Shown: positions 42,773 to 52,612, counted from the stretch's first letter. The stretch: 64,000 bases of DNA from MED-G105 sp039025235 (GCA_039025235.1 JBCCOS010000013.1:42090-106089); one strand, 5' to 3'. Notes: generated by a model not told the origin, from the sequence alone. Numbers and translations are program-made.

Positions 42773-43636
42773 ATGATGAGTAAGGCAGCCATCACTTGTG
42801 CGCTGAATGGCGTTCTAACTGACCCTAAGCAGCACCCTGTTCCTGTAACGCCAGAACAGATGGCCGCTGAAGCAAAGCGTGCGTTTGAGGCCGGTGCATC
42901 GATAATGCATATCCATTATCGAAAACAAGAAGAGGGGCAAGGGCGCTTCCCCACCTGGGATCCCGAAGTCTGTACCGAGATTAATGAGGCCATCAGAGCG
43001 GCCTGTCCAGGCGTAATTCTAAATATGACGACTGGCGTTCTTGGTCCGCAATATGATTATGTCCTTGAATATTTGCGGGTGTGTCGACCAGAAATGGCTG
43101 CCTGTAATGCAGGATCCCTGAATTACCTAAAAACAAAGCGCGATGGATCATGGGCATGGCCGCCTTATACATTTGATAACCCGGTTAATAAAGTTGCCGA
43201 CTTTATCAATGTGATGAAAGAATGCGATATCGTTCCAGAATTTGAGTGCTTTGACATCGGCATTGCTCGATCCGTCGGTATGTATATCGACAATGGGATG
43301 ACGGATCATGCCGATTATAATTTCGTCATGGGTGTGGCTTCAGGGATGCCAGCCGAACCGGATCTTCTTCCACTCTTACTGAAATACAAAAAAGAAGGCA
43401 TGCGTTGGCAAACCACTGTGATTGGTCGTGATGACGTTTGGCCCGTCCATCGCAAAGCGGCTGAGCTTGGCGGCAATTTAAGAACGGGTCTTGAAGATTG
43501 CTTTTATTTGCCGTCGGGGGAAAAGGCAGACTCGAACGGCCCGATGATTGAAGCATTGGCGCAGTGTGCGCGTGACGCTGGCCGTGAGATCGCGTCGCCC
43601 GATGAGGCCCGTGAAATGCTGCAAACAGATACCTGA
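42773..43636 (+). CDS. BKACE family (DUF849) beta-keto acid cleavage enzyme
   Basis: A 287-residue TIM-barrel enzyme of the beta-keto acid cleavage group (Kce-like). The metal-binding H-x-H is in SIMHIHYRKQ, and the C-terminal GLEDCFYLPSGEKADSNGPMIEALAQCARDAGREIASPDEAREML is the family signature. Members condense a beta-keto acid with acetyl-CoA and cleave it to acetoacetate and a shorter acyl-CoA, using Zn2+. GGAGGAAACA precedes ATG 42773. It is 17 bases after the biotin carboxylase gene and very likely in the same operon, in the position where HMG-CoA lyase is found in leucine loci. Confidence 0.9.
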   Translation: MMSKAAITCALNGVLTDPKQHPVPVTPEQMAAEAKRAFEAGASIMHIHYRKQEEGQGRFPTWDPEVCTEINEAIRAACPGVILNMTTGVLGPQYDYVLEYLRVCRPEMAACNAGSLNYLKTKRDGSWAWPPYTFDNPVNKVADFINVMKECDIVPEFECFDIGIARSVGMYIDNGMTDHADYNFVMGVASGMPAEPDLLPLLLKYKKEGMRWQTTVIGRDDVWPVHRKAAELGGNLRTGLEDCFYLPSGEKADSNGPMIEALAQCARDAGREIASPDEAREMLQTDT

Positions 43637-44149
43637 TCAGAGAAGTCAGTTTACATATTTTCCAGATCGCGTTGTCGTAAGGCCGTTCTGTTTCAAATAA
43701 AATCGGTGCGCCGAATTTGGCCATTGTTTTTAAGGCGTTTGCGCTAATAACTATACGGGTGCCCTATCGACCATATTTTGCATGAAAAGGCTTTAGTTTA
43801 TCTTGAAGTGTTTTAATCTCGATCGCTTAAACCTAAATTCAAAGCAGACGGGTCATACCTAGCTATGGTCGAGATTTTAGTGACACGGAGCTCGTCAAGC
43901 ATCCCACATATATCGAATTTATCTTTCCGCCCGACGCAGGTTTGACATAAAGTATACGATATACGATAGATATAGACCGTATCATGGGCGTCTTGAGATC
44001 TGACGCTTGCCTGTCGGTAATCTGTCAACTGTCTTGGGAAAACGAATATGGAATCGGGACTGCGAACATTCATACAGCGGTGTGGAGAGCTCCAAGGTTT
44101 AAATACAAAGCGCGTTCATTATTATCAGCGTGCAAAAAAAACCTGCTAT
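43637..44149. other. Intergenic region before the S9 peptidase
   Basis: No gene is seen. A sigma-70-like promoter is noted at 43942-43972. The frame from 44048 is a less likely start of the peptidase gene. Confidence 0.5.
43942..43972 (+). promoter_or_regulatory. Candidate promoter for the S9 peptidase
   Basis: A consensus -35 TTGACA (43942-43947) is followed after 18-19 bases by ATAGAT/TAGATA. The spacer contains a tandem TATACGA (43953 and 43960), which may be a regulator site. Confidence 0.4.
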
Positions 44150-46138
44150 ATGGTTAGAATAATTATCATACTCCTGAGCATTTCTTCGAATACTTTACCT
44201 GTTTTCGCTAACCAGGCTAAGCCAGAGCTTCCAGTCTCATTGATCCGCTTACCATCGGTTCGTAATGTAGCGATTGCCCCTGATGGTAACTGGGTCGCAT
44301 ACCAGAGGTCTGGGGGAGCTGATGATCGTGGATTGTGGATGCGGAATCTCACCTCTGGAACAGTAACACGCGTAGATCCGGCAGGCGGCGATCCCGTTCC
44401 TTCGCCCGACAGTCGCCAGCTTGCTTACCGTACGGATGAAACCATTTTGGTTTATAGTCTTTCGACCTCAAAATCCCGTAAGGTTGCAACTTGGCGCGAT
44501 AGCAACCAGCTGCTGCCTGATCGCGGGGCCGCGCTTACATGGTCGCCGGATAGCAAGCGAATTGCGTATGTGTCGGCAGTCGATATGCCAGGGGCTGCGA
44601 AGATCACCGATACGCCAATGGTGCTTACGCGCTATCGGTTTAGACCAAATGAGCAGGGAGGTGCGGGCAAATTTAGTGACTTCCGACGTTTTCACATTTT
44701 CATTGCCGATGTGGCCAATGGTGACCCTAGGCAACTAACCAAAGGAGACGTTAATAACCATTCAATAGACTGGTCGCCCGATGGAAAGAGTATCTTGTTT
44801 ATTTCAAATCGTGAGCGAAACGCCGATCGAGTATTCAACAATGAAATTTTTACGATTGATGCCGACAGCGGAGAAGAGACAAGACTAACGTACACGGAAG
44901 GAGTAGAGTATAAACCGCGTTGGTCTCCGGATGGACAGCGGATAGCATATGTCGCAAGCCGTCGGGGCTTGCGTTCCTCGGAGACGGCTATGGAGGATCC
45001 ACATCTCTGGGTGATGAACGCTGACGGTTCTGAGCCACGTGAGATTGGTTCTTCGCTTGATTTGCGGCAATTCAATCCGAAGTGGCGGGATGATAGTACG
45101 GTCGTCGTTAATACCTATCGACGCGGCAGTAATCGTCTATACGCTATAGGCCTCGACAGTCAGGTGTCCGAACTTACGTCGGTTGACGGACTATTCAGAT
45201 CATTTTCTATTGCCAAGTCGGGTGAGATAGCGGCAGCCTATCGTGGATCAAAAGATGTGGCACAACTGGCGAACATTAAGGGCCCTAAGCAAATTGAGTT
45301 ATTGACCTCGTCTGACACCGCTGAGGCGCAACGTCTTTTTGGGACAGTTACGTCCTTCACTTTCAAAAGCCTTGATGGACTTGAAGTTGAGGCTTTTCTG
45401 ACATTGCCACGTGACCTTGGCGGTCAAGCCGAGCATCCTTTGCTTGTCGATATCCATGGTGGTCCCCATTGGTTCGATGGTCCATTCTATGATGCATTTA
45501 ATCAGATTTTTGCATCTCGAGGGTGGGCAACGCTACAGGTCAATTATCGTGGATCAATGGGGTACGGACAGTCCTTTGCCGATGGTACGTTTCGTGATCA
45601 GAACAGTAAGGAAGCACAAGATATACTATATGGCCTCCGCGCGGCCCTGACGCGATACCCCCAACTTGATGCTGCTCGCGTTGGAGTGCAAGGCGTTAGT
45701 TATGGCGGTCAGTTGTCCATGTGGCTTGTAACGCAAAGCCGTGAATTTTGCTCCGCAGTCCCAATTGCGGGTATCTCGAATCTGGTGACAGCCCATTATC
45801 TCGCTGCATTTCAAGATTATCTGCCATCGGAGTATGGTATCTATCCCCATCAGGAAGATATGCTCGACAAGCTGTGGTTTCACTCGCCTCTGCGATATGT
45901 AGGACGTGTTGCGACGCCGACCATGCTGGTTCATGGGGAAGATGATAGTACTGTTCATATCGGCGATTCTGAGCAGTTCTATGTTGCGCTCCAAGATCTC
46001 GGCGTTGAAACTCAACTTGTCCGTTATCCGGGCGAGGGGCATGGCCTCAGAAGTGTCGAAAACCGTATTGATGTAATTAGGCGCATGATTGCATGGCACG
46101 ATCGTCACTTTAAAGTATGCGTGCAACGCTCTAAGTAG
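44150..46138 (+). CDS. S9-family prolyl oligopeptidase-like peptidase
   Basis: A 662-residue exported peptidase. The signal peptide MVRIIIILLSISSNTLPVFA supports ATG 44150, although the frame opens at 44048. The first 400 residues form a TolB/WD40-like beta-propeller with repeated DG-type blades (VAIAPDGNWVAYQRSG; LTWSPDSKRIAYVS; IDWSPDGKSILFISN; PRWSPDGQRIAYVAS). The C-terminal alpha/beta hydrolase domain has the Ser elbow GVQGVSYGGQLSMWL, Asp in HGEDDSTVHI and His in GEGHGLRS. It would cleave short peptides in the periplasm, perhaps after Pro or as an acylaminoacyl-peptidase. Confidence 0.9.
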   Translation: MVRIIIILLSISSNTLPVFANQAKPELPVSLIRLPSVRNVAIAPDGNWVAYQRSGGADDRGLWMRNLTSGTVTRVDPAGGDPVPSPDSRQLAYRTDETILVYSLSTSKSRKVATWRDSNQLLPDRGAALTWSPDSKRIAYVSAVDMPGAAKITDTPMVLTRYRFRPNEQGGAGKFSDFRRFHIFIADVANGDPRQLTKGDVNNHSIDWSPDGKSILFISNRERNADRVFNNEIFTIDADSGEETRLTYTEGVEYKPRWSPDGQRIAYVASRRGLRSSETAMEDPHLWVMNADGSEPREIGSSLDLRQFNPKWRDDSTVVVNTYRRGSNRLYAIGLDSQVSELTSVDGLFRSFSIAKSGEIAAAYRGSKDVAQLANIKGPKQIELLTSSDTAEAQRLFGTVTSFTFKSLDGLEVEAFLTLPRDLGGQAEHPLLVDIHGGPHWFDGPFYDAFNQIFASRGWATLQVNYRGSMGYGQSFADGTFRDQNSKEAQDILYGLRAALTRYPQLDAARVGVQGVSYGGQLSMWLVTQSREFCSAVPIAGISNLVTAHYLAAFQDYLPSEYGIYPHQEDMLDKLWFHSPLRYVGRVATPTMLVHGEDDSTVHIGDSEQFYVALQDLGVETQLVRYPGEGHGLRSVENRIDVIRRMIAWHDRHFKVCVQRSK

Positions 46139-46275
46139 CGCATTGCCCCATTCATATCGTCTAACAGCGTCGCAACGTCAAATGGGGTCCAAGCTCCGCT
46201 GTAAGTCTTTGTTTTGCGCGTTTGCGCCAAGAACCAATCGGGCGCCGAGCCGCGCGCACTTCAGCTGCAAACGCT

Positions 46276-48663
46276 TTAAGCGCTTTTTGCCGTTTTGAGA
46301 TTTGGAAAATGGATCGATTCGAACTCTTTTTGCTCGATGGGGCGATCGAACAAAAAGCCTTGCATTGATCGACACCCTGCATCCCGTAAAAACGCGAGCT
46401 GTTCTTCTGTCTCGACACCTTCGGCCAAGGTATTGAGGCCCAAGTTTTTGCCGAGATCGATGATCGCCCGCACAATCTTTTCAGAATGCTGATTTGTTGT
46501 TACATCCCGCAAAAAAGATCGATCGATCTTGATCGTTGAAATGGGTAATCGGTGCAAATAGGAGATACTAGAATAACCAGTTCCGAAATCATCCATTGAT
46601 ATTGAGTAACCGATTGCTCGCAGCTCACTCATAATAGAAACAACGGTATTGATATCACCAATCATGATTTCTTCGGTGATTTCGAGATCGATCTTTGAGG
46701 CGAGTTCGGGGCGTGTTTCGGCCAATTCTTTCAATAGTGCGATGAAGCCGGGATCAAAAAACTGCCTGGCTGAAACATTGACGCCCATTGAAAATGGAAA
46801 AGCGGTCGTATCTTTAATCCAGTTATTGGCGGTGCGCCATGCGCGCTGCATAACCCACGTCCCTACGGGGAATACGAGATCTGTTTTTTCGACGACCGAA
46901 ATAAAGTCTCCAGGCGGAACGATGCCGCGATCAGGGTGGTGCCAACGCACCAACGCTTCTGCGCCTACTAATGTGGCGTCCGATACACTCCTCTTACCTT
47001 GGTAAAAGAGTGCAAGTTCACCGCGGCGTACACCAATACGCAGTTCATCTTCAATCCGCCGCAAGGTTTTCGCTTTATGGTCGACTTGTTCATCATAGGT
47101 TCGAAAGCAGCCGCGCCCAGCATTTTTCGCCTCATAAAGTGCGGTGTCTGCTTTGCGGATCAATTCATCAACGTTTGTTTCATTGTCTGGATAACATGCG
47201 GCACCCGCACTTAAGCGAACGCTGAGGGAATTGCCCTCATAGATAATAGGTTGCTCGATTGTATCGGAAAGTCTTTGCATCACGGTGTTCAAAGCGTCTG
47301 CATCGTCTTCGCAATTGATGATCGCCGCAAATTCATCACCGTCAAGGCGAAAAGCAATATCATGACCGCGCAGGACGTCTGTTATGCGCTCACCGACCAC
47401 TTTCAAGACCGTATCGCCTGCGTCGTGCCCATACGTATCATTGATCGGTTTAAAGTGATCAAGATCTAATACAATAACAGCAATTTTTGACTGGGTTCGA
47501 TCCGCAGCTTGACAGATCCGTCGTAACGTCGATCTTAGACTATTGCGATTATTCAGACCTGTTAATTGATCCGTCCATGCGAGCTGTTCAATCGTGCGCC
47601 GACTATTAATTTCATCGGTTACGTCCGTATAGGTTGCTAGAACACGCCCACCGTCAACGACCCGTCCGACGACCTCGAGGTGAACGCCGTTTTTCCGTGT
47701 CTTTAGAAAACGGCTTTTAAACTTTTCAGTATCTTCCTTCGGCGGAAATTCCGTCCGACTGCGATGGGCGACGTGGTCGAAAAAGGATGTTTCTCCTTCG
47801 CTTATGTCCTTACGTTTTTTATTGAGGTCAACAAAGTCCGAGGCAGTACGCGTACTGTCAAACCAATCAGAAGGTATATCGAGTAGATTTTCCAGACCTT
47901 TACTCCACAAAAGGAGACGATCGTCTTTATCGAAGACAATGACCCCCTGGTCAATGTTATTCAATGTTACCTTAAGGAGGTCGTTGACCTTTTCCTTTTC
48001 TCGTATTTCTTTTTGAAGTTCATTGAAGCCCTTTTTGATTCTCAGATGGGCGGGACGAAAGATCAGGAGGCCTTCACCAATAAGAAGGAAAAGTGTGACG
48101 CCATAGGCGATGTAAGCAAGTTTCCTAATCATTGCCAAACGATTATTCAGTGCTGCTTCATAGACGTGAACCACTGCATTAAGGTCTAGCAGAAGGGGGG
48201 CGGCAGTCGCACGTAAGTCATTTAGCGCCGCCGCGGCTTGTTCACTATTGTTTGCCAAAACAATTCGAGCATTCGCGATATAAGACTTTGTTTTGCGGTC
48301 CAGAGAATTATCGCCGGTAAAATAGATACTCGTAACGTCAACGGGTAGCGACTCCGATTGAGAGCCGAACCCGTTTGTCGTGGTGAGGCGTTTGTGCACG
48401 GCATCGAATTCTGAGAGGACACTTTTAAGGTCGCCTTGCGCATTAGCGTTCCCCAACAGGTCCGGCGCATTCAGTTGTTCAGAATGTAGCAGAATCTTCT
48501 GGCTAAGCGTCCTTTGTCGACCGCTTAGGTTGATCACTTCGCCGAAGGAGTCGAGCGTGCGCCAATTCATGTTCGTTGCAATGAGCTTTACGGTTGCAAG
48601 CGCAGCAATAAGTAAAAGCGCTATTGCGTACCGTCGCACCAAATTGAACTGTTCATTGGCCAA
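46276..48663 (-). CDS. Membrane PAS-GGDEF-EAL signalling protein
   Basis: A 795-residue protein for cyclic-di-GMP metabolism. The first membrane segment (11-27) leads to a periplasmic PilJ/NIT-like sensor region (NLSGRQRTLSQKILLHSEQL), the second lies near 178-200. A PAS domain follows (about 220-350), then GGDEF (375-530), whose active motif is D-G-D-E-F in RLDGDEFAAI, and EAL (545-790) with E-A-L-V-R-W and the loop DDFGTGYSS. The EAL catalytic residues look complete, so phosphodiesterase is likely; DGDEF leaves cyclase activity open. The start is TTG at 48663, with GAGGG 7 bases upstream. Confidence 0.92.
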   Translation of the reverse strand: MANEQFNLVRRYAIALLLIAALATVKLIATNMNWRTLDSFGEVINLSGRQRTLSQKILLHSEQLNAPDLLGNANAQGDLKSVLSEFDAVHKRLTTTNGFGSQSESLPVDVTSIYFTGDNSLDRKTKSYIANARIVLANNSEQAAAALNDLRATAAPLLLDLNAVVHVYEAALNNRLAMIRKLAYIAYGVTLFLLIGEGLLIFRPAHLRIKKGFNELQKEIREKEKVNDLLKVTLNNIDQGVIVFDKDDRLLLWSKGLENLLDIPSDWFDSTRTASDFVDLNKKRKDISEGETSFFDHVAHRSRTEFPPKEDTEKFKSRFLKTRKNGVHLEVVGRVVDGGRVLATYTDVTDEINSRRTIEQLAWTDQLTGLNNRNSLRSTLRRICQAADRTQSKIAVIVLDLDHFKPINDTYGHDAGDTVLKVVGERITDVLRGHDIAFRLDGDEFAAIINCEDDADALNTVMQRLSDTIEQPIIYEGNSLSVRLSAGAACYPDNETNVDELIRKADTALYEAKNAGRGCFRTYDEQVDHKAKTLRRIEDELRIGVRRGELALFYQGKRSVSDATLVGAEALVRWHHPDRGIVPPGDFISVVEKTDLVFPVGTWVMQRAWRTANNWIKDTTAFPFSMGVNVSARQFFDPGFIALLKELAETRPELASKIDLEITEEIMIGDINTVVSIMSELRAIGYSISMDDFGTGYSSISYLHRLPISTIKIDRSFLRDVTTNQHSEKIVRAIIDLGKNLGLNTLAEGVETEEQLAFLRDAGCRSMQGFLFDRPIEQKEFESIHFPNLKTAKSA

Positions 48664-49025
48664 AACACATCCCTCGCAATCATGTGAGCGACTAATCGTG
48701 GCATAGAAATTCGACTAGATTTTTGAAATTGAGCGATAAATTTGATTAAAACTTTCACGACTACAGCGGCGCAACGTCAAATTGAATCGCTGAGCGGCTT
48801 GCGATCTTTGTTTTACGCATTTGACTTTATCCATTTCCTTAACGCCAACCGCACACACTAGGCTTGGAAATGCTTTAAGGAGCCACTTGCGCTGGAAATG
48901 ATTTAGCCCTGTTCATCAAGCCACGTTTTAACAGTTCTTTTATACTGGTTATGTTTTGTTTAAATCTGTGCGTTGATCGGCTTACCGATCGATCTAAAAA
49001 AGCTTTATTGTAAGGAATAGAAAAT
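48664..49025. other. 362-base intergenic region with a repeat
   Basis: Holds a partial family A repeat (48830-48904) and AT-rich sequence. It must carry the promoter of the GGDEF-EAL gene (leftward). The NlpC/P60 gene ends at its right edge. Confidence 0.5.
48830..48904 (-). repeat. Partial family A/B hybrid repeat
   Basis: Contains CATTTCCTTAACGCCAACC to GGCTTGGAAATGCTTTAA (family A half), followed at once by GCCACTTGCGCTGGAAATG, the end of the family B module. The AAAGCGCC/GGCGCTTT half is missing. Confidence 0.75.
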
Positions 49026-51263
49026 TTATTCACTCACCATTGCTGTCGCACTTTGGCATATTTCTTCCACTTCAGCGGCAGACAGCTCTTGGCTTTGATC
49101 AACGTGGCGCGCGCGATAAGCTCTGTATCCCTGAAACTCTTCGATTCTACGGGTCCTTGCGCAGACACCGCCGCACGCACTATTTGTTGTTGCCTCGATA
49201 ACCTCAAGTTCCCCAGAATTGCGCCAAGATAAAAACATAACGACGTGGTTTCCGGCTTTATTGAGAATGTCCCCGGGTTTCAGATCTTCCAAGGCGATCT
49301 CTTCTGAAGCGTCAGCGAGATTGCTTGTCGTATAGCGTGCGTTGCGTCCCCACGCCCGAGATACAAAGCCGGAGCAGTCAACGCCCGCCGCATAAATTGA
49401 ATTAACCGATGACTTGGCATCATAGATTATAATCTTTGTACAGACATCACCAGCAGGGCGTCCCGCTGAGATTTTTTGTACGAATTGCCAAGGCCAATCG
49501 CTTCCTGCCCAGACATAGGGCACGCTGGTGATTTCTTCTCCCTCGCGCCCCGAAAGACGTTTAGGTCGGCTCCAAAAGGCAAGGTTATGATTTCCCCGTG
49601 ACGCACATGCAGACGTAACAGTCGATTGAGCTCCATAATGAAAGGCTGTTTCCGGCTCATAATTACTCGGACCCATCGTGTATTTGATGTTTAGGTACAA
49701 GCAGGCATTACGGACAATTGAGCGCCGATCAATTGTCTCGTTTGAAGAGACCCGCGTGAACGCTTTTTCTAGGGCATTTGCGTAGGCCATTGTTCTTTGA
49801 GCAGCGCGGTCGGTCTCGGTAACCTGATTGTCCATGCGCTCTTCGTCGTTTGTTCCACTCTGAGGCGCTTGTGTTGTCATTGTTTCCGACGCACTGTTCG
49901 CGGCTTGCTCCGATGATCCATCGGTACCGTCTTCGGTTGTTGCCTCTGAATTCGTGGCGGGTTCTTTTTCTGCTGGTGTTTCCTCTTGGCGAGCGGATGG
50001 TGTGTCTCCATCAGTTTCAGCATCCGGAGCAGTGTCTGAATCAACCTCAGCGGCTCTGGGGCTTGGTGGTGCATAGTCAGGGTACCGCGCTGCGAGTTTA
50101 TCGACGGGTTTTACCCGATTGCGAAACCGCTCAACGAGAAAGACGCCAGTCGTGTCGCGTGCCGTGCGTAAACGCCATTGCCACTCGCTTTTTGGTTTGA
50201 GGCGAACAAGTGATACGTCATTGCGACGGACGAATATCGAAACGACATGACCGTCGGGCAATACTGCTGTGTTCTGTCTTGGTGTGCACACCCGCGATCG
50301 CGGCACATAGTAAAGCTTCATTGATTTTTCAGGATCGGCGGGAAGCATAATAATCGTTTGATCAGAACGGTAGGCGTCTGATCTTAGGAGTTCTTCGGTA
50401 ATCGAGAGATAGATATTTCCGTCGCGATCAACATCATTCGGCCGAACAACTGAAATTGCTCTGCGTGCGTGGACGGTCTCCTCTCGGATTTCCCCTGATG
50501 CGAATTGCCGTTTTAAGGTCAAAAACCGGCCATCTTTAATTTCATAATCGACGCGGGTGACGTCTCCCGCATCAGTCACCGAAGAAACAGTGCCTGTTGT
50601 TGGTGTGCTCCTGACGGTTGATATGTCTGCCGATGGTTGTGTCTGGGAGGACACGAAAAACCCCCGGCTGGCAAGTTTGGCTTTAATTGCTTCGCTTAAT
50701 TCATCGGCATAAACAGTCCTATCACTCGTATCGCTGGCCTCACCATTTAGGGAGAGCCGGCGCAAAAGTTCGCCGCGTCCCGCAAGGCTGCGTTCCCCAA
50801 ATAGTAGTGTGTCACCGTCCGCAACGGCAGCAATCACGTCGTAGTTTTCTGATAGTTTGAGGGGTAAGGTTGCGGTGATTTTATCGTCGGGAAGAGAATA
50901 GATCAGTAACCGGTCTGTTGTTGGATCAACGATAGCGATCGTATTAAGGTCAATTGCTTCAATCCCAAAAGGGCAATTGAAGCCGATTTCATCAGCATCG
51001 CCTGCGATATCAAATGCACTGACGTCATCATTACGAGCACCAAAGCGGAATAAACGACGCCCTAAAGAAGTATCGGTATCTGTTTCCTCAGTGGACGAGG
51101 ACGGCTTCTCACCAGCCGGTGTTAACGGCCCTGTTTTCATCGCTTCAGGGCTTGCAATAGATGTTTCAATCTGTGTCAAGACGGAGTGTTCAGAGATGAC
51201 GGTGCAGTAACTTAAACTAACAAGCGCCAGAAAAATAAAGACGATGACCAAAAGAAAACGCAT
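49026..51263 (-). CDS. Exported NlpC/P60-like cell-wall hydrolase with propeller-like N-terminus
   Basis: A 745-residue protein. The hydrophobic start MRFLLVIVFIFLALVSLSYC resembles a lipoprotein signal ending in Cys20. Residues 75-380 look like a beta-propeller or NHL-like domain (FGIEAIDLNTIAIVDPTTDRLLIYSLPDD). A long Ser/Thr/Glu-rich, likely disordered stretch (about 400-480) follows. The C-terminal NlpC/P60 domain has its Cys in GVDCSGFVSRAWG (near residue 629) and His in GNHVVMFLSW. Such enzymes cut peptidoglycan peptides. The propeller may bind a partner or polymer. GGGGATTATCGGC precedes the ATG. Confidence 0.78.
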   Translation of the reverse strand: MRFLLVIVFIFLALVSLSYCTVISEHSVLTQIETSIASPEAMKTGPLTPAGEKPSSSTEETDTDTSLGRRLFRFGARNDDVSAFDIAGDADEIGFNCPFGIEAIDLNTIAIVDPTTDRLLIYSLPDDKITATLPLKLSENYDVIAAVADGDTLLFGERSLAGRGELLRRLSLNGEASDTSDRTVYADELSEAIKAKLASRGFFVSSQTQPSADISTVRSTPTTGTVSSVTDAGDVTRVDYEIKDGRFLTLKRQFASGEIREETVHARRAISVVRPNDVDRDGNIYLSITEELLRSDAYRSDQTIIMLPADPEKSMKLYYVPRSRVCTPRQNTAVLPDGHVVSIFVRRNDVSLVRLKPKSEWQWRLRTARDTTGVFLVERFRNRVKPVDKLAARYPDYAPPSPRAAEVDSDTAPDAETDGDTPSARQEETPAEKEPATNSEATTEDGTDGSSEQAANSASETMTTQAPQSGTNDEERMDNQVTETDRAAQRTMAYANALEKAFTRVSSNETIDRRSIVRNACLYLNIKYTMGPSNYEPETAFHYGAQSTVTSACASRGNHNLAFWSRPKRLSGREGEEITSVPYVWAGSDWPWQFVQKISAGRPAGDVCTKIIIYDAKSSVNSIYAAGVDCSGFVSRAWGRNARYTTSNLADASEEIALEDLKPGDILNKAGNHVVMFLSWRNSGELEVIEATTNSACGGVCARTRRIEEFQGYRAYRARHVDQSQELSAAEVEEICQSATAMVSE

Positions 51264-51516
51264 GCCGATAATCCCCTAATTTCTCACCGTGAATCTGCAC
51301 AGGTTCAACCGAAAGAAACTTTACACGAACAATCAACTTTTGTGCAGACGGGCCACCCTTATTGCGAGACAATATCAGATCAAAAAATATTCGCAAGTAA
51401 CGCTATTCGCAGTCCATCCAGGCTTTGCCTTTGCGTTTGGAGCGCCCTTTAGGAAAAGCACCTTTAGAAAGACTGACGCGGGCTTTTATTACGGTGTGTA
51501 ATGCCCTGTTTGTTCG

Positions 51517-52491
51517 TTAAGGAGCACCTTGTCTAAGCCACCGAGTGGGTGTCAATCCTTCAAAACTTAGAAAAGCGCGATTGAAATGGGCGGCGTCGCA
51601 AAAACCGGTTTCCGCAGCGACCTGTGAAACGGATAAACGCCTGGTTAAAATCAGGTGCTTCGCGTACAATAACCGCATTGTTTTATCGGCTTGCCGCGGC
51701 GATAGACTTAAGTCTTTCTGAAAGCGCCTTTCCAGTTGTCGTTTGCTTACACACAGCATATTCGCAATCTCAGGGATAGGAAGCGGTTCCTTTTGATTTT
51801 GCTGCATAATTAGAAGGGCCCGCTTGACCAGGTGATCTTTCGCCTCAAGTTGAACAGGAAAGCCAGGTTGGGGATGATCGCTGGCAATGGAGCGATCAAC
51901 GATCATGATACCTAAGCTCTTTTCTGCGGCTGAAACGCTAAGATGTTTTGCGACGAGATAGGCGGCGAGGTTCGCAGAGCTTGCGCCTCCTGCGCAGGTT
52001 AAGCGATCACGATCGACAACGAAGATCTCGTTTGCAACAGGTTCGATATTCTCAAATTGCTCGAGAAAATCATCATGATGAAACCAGTTTACACAGCACT
52101 TATAACCGTCCATCAGGCCCACTTGCTGGAGAATGAACGCACCCGTACACACACCAACAAGGGGAATATTTTCTGCCGCGGCTTGGTGTAAAAAAGCGAT
52201 GTCATTTGTGTCCAATCGCTCTAATTCGCTTAACAGCCCACCAACCACGACAATATAATCATAGTCGGATGGCGCAACAGGGCGTGCTTGCGGTTGCAAA
52301 GCGATACCAAGGCTTGATCGAATGGGCTCCATGGACGATGAAATGACCGTCCACTGACAATAAACAGGACGCGAGCGATCGCCATGGTCGGCCGCTAAGC
52401 GCAACACATCAATAAAGTTAGAGAAAGCGCTCAATGTAAATCGCGGCGCGAGGATAAAGCCAACGCGGAGCTGATGGTTTTTCGAGGTCAT
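51517..52491 (-). CDS. GlxA-type AraC regulator of the sarcosine oxidase locus
   Basis: A 324-residue regulator. The N-terminal DJ-1/PfpI-like domain contains the nucleophile-elbow region LVGVCTGAFILQQVGLMDG (Cys115), although such domains in regulators usually bind ligand without catalysis. The C-terminal AraC HTH reads MLCVSKRQLERRFQKDLSLSPRQADKTMRLLYAKHLI and RLSVSQVAAETGFCDAAHFNRAFLSFEGLTPTRWLR. This is the architecture of GbdR and SouR, which control glycine betaine and sarcosine use. It is divergent from soxB by 121 bases, and a pair of repeats in that gap could be its site. ATG 52491 is preferred to an upstream frame start at 52527. Confidence 0.9.
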   Translation of the reverse strand: MTSKNHQLRVGFILAPRFTLSAFSNFIDVLRLAADHGDRSRPVYCQWTVISSSMEPIRSSLGIALQPQARPVAPSDYDYIVVVGGLLSELERLDTNDIAFLHQAAAENIPLVGVCTGAFILQQVGLMDGYKCCVNWFHHDDFLEQFENIEPVANEIFVVDRDRLTCAGGASSANLAAYLVAKHLSVSAAEKSLGIMIVDRSIASDHPQPGFPVQLEAKDHLVKRALLIMQQNQKEPLPIPEIANMLCVSKRQLERRFQKDLSLSPRQADKTMRLLYAKHLILTRRLSVSQVAAETGFCDAAHFNRAFLSFEGLTPTRWLRQGAP

Positions 52492-52520
52492 CCCAATAAC
52501 TTTTTTAAACCCGATAAGAA

Positions 52521-52548
52521 GTCGCAAACATTCAATTTTTGTCGCTAA
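52521..52548 (+). promoter_or_regulatory. Direct repeat in the regulator-soxB promoter
   Basis: GTCGCAAA (52521-52528) and GTCGCTAA (52541-52548) are spaced 20 bp apart, two helical turns, as often seen for AraC-family binding sites. It lies about 65 bases upstream of soxB, a position suited to activation by the divergent GlxA/AraC protein. Confidence 0.5.
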
Positions 52549-52612
52549 AGATCAATACTTAACGGATTTTGCTGGGCAAAACTCGCAGTTTATTTGTCGT
52601 CGAGGTGAGTTA

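Noticed and set aside
44048..44149. 34-codon extension of the S9 peptidase
   Set aside because: It would bury the signal peptide behind a long charged segment, although GGGAAA precedes the ATG; ATG 44150 is more natural.
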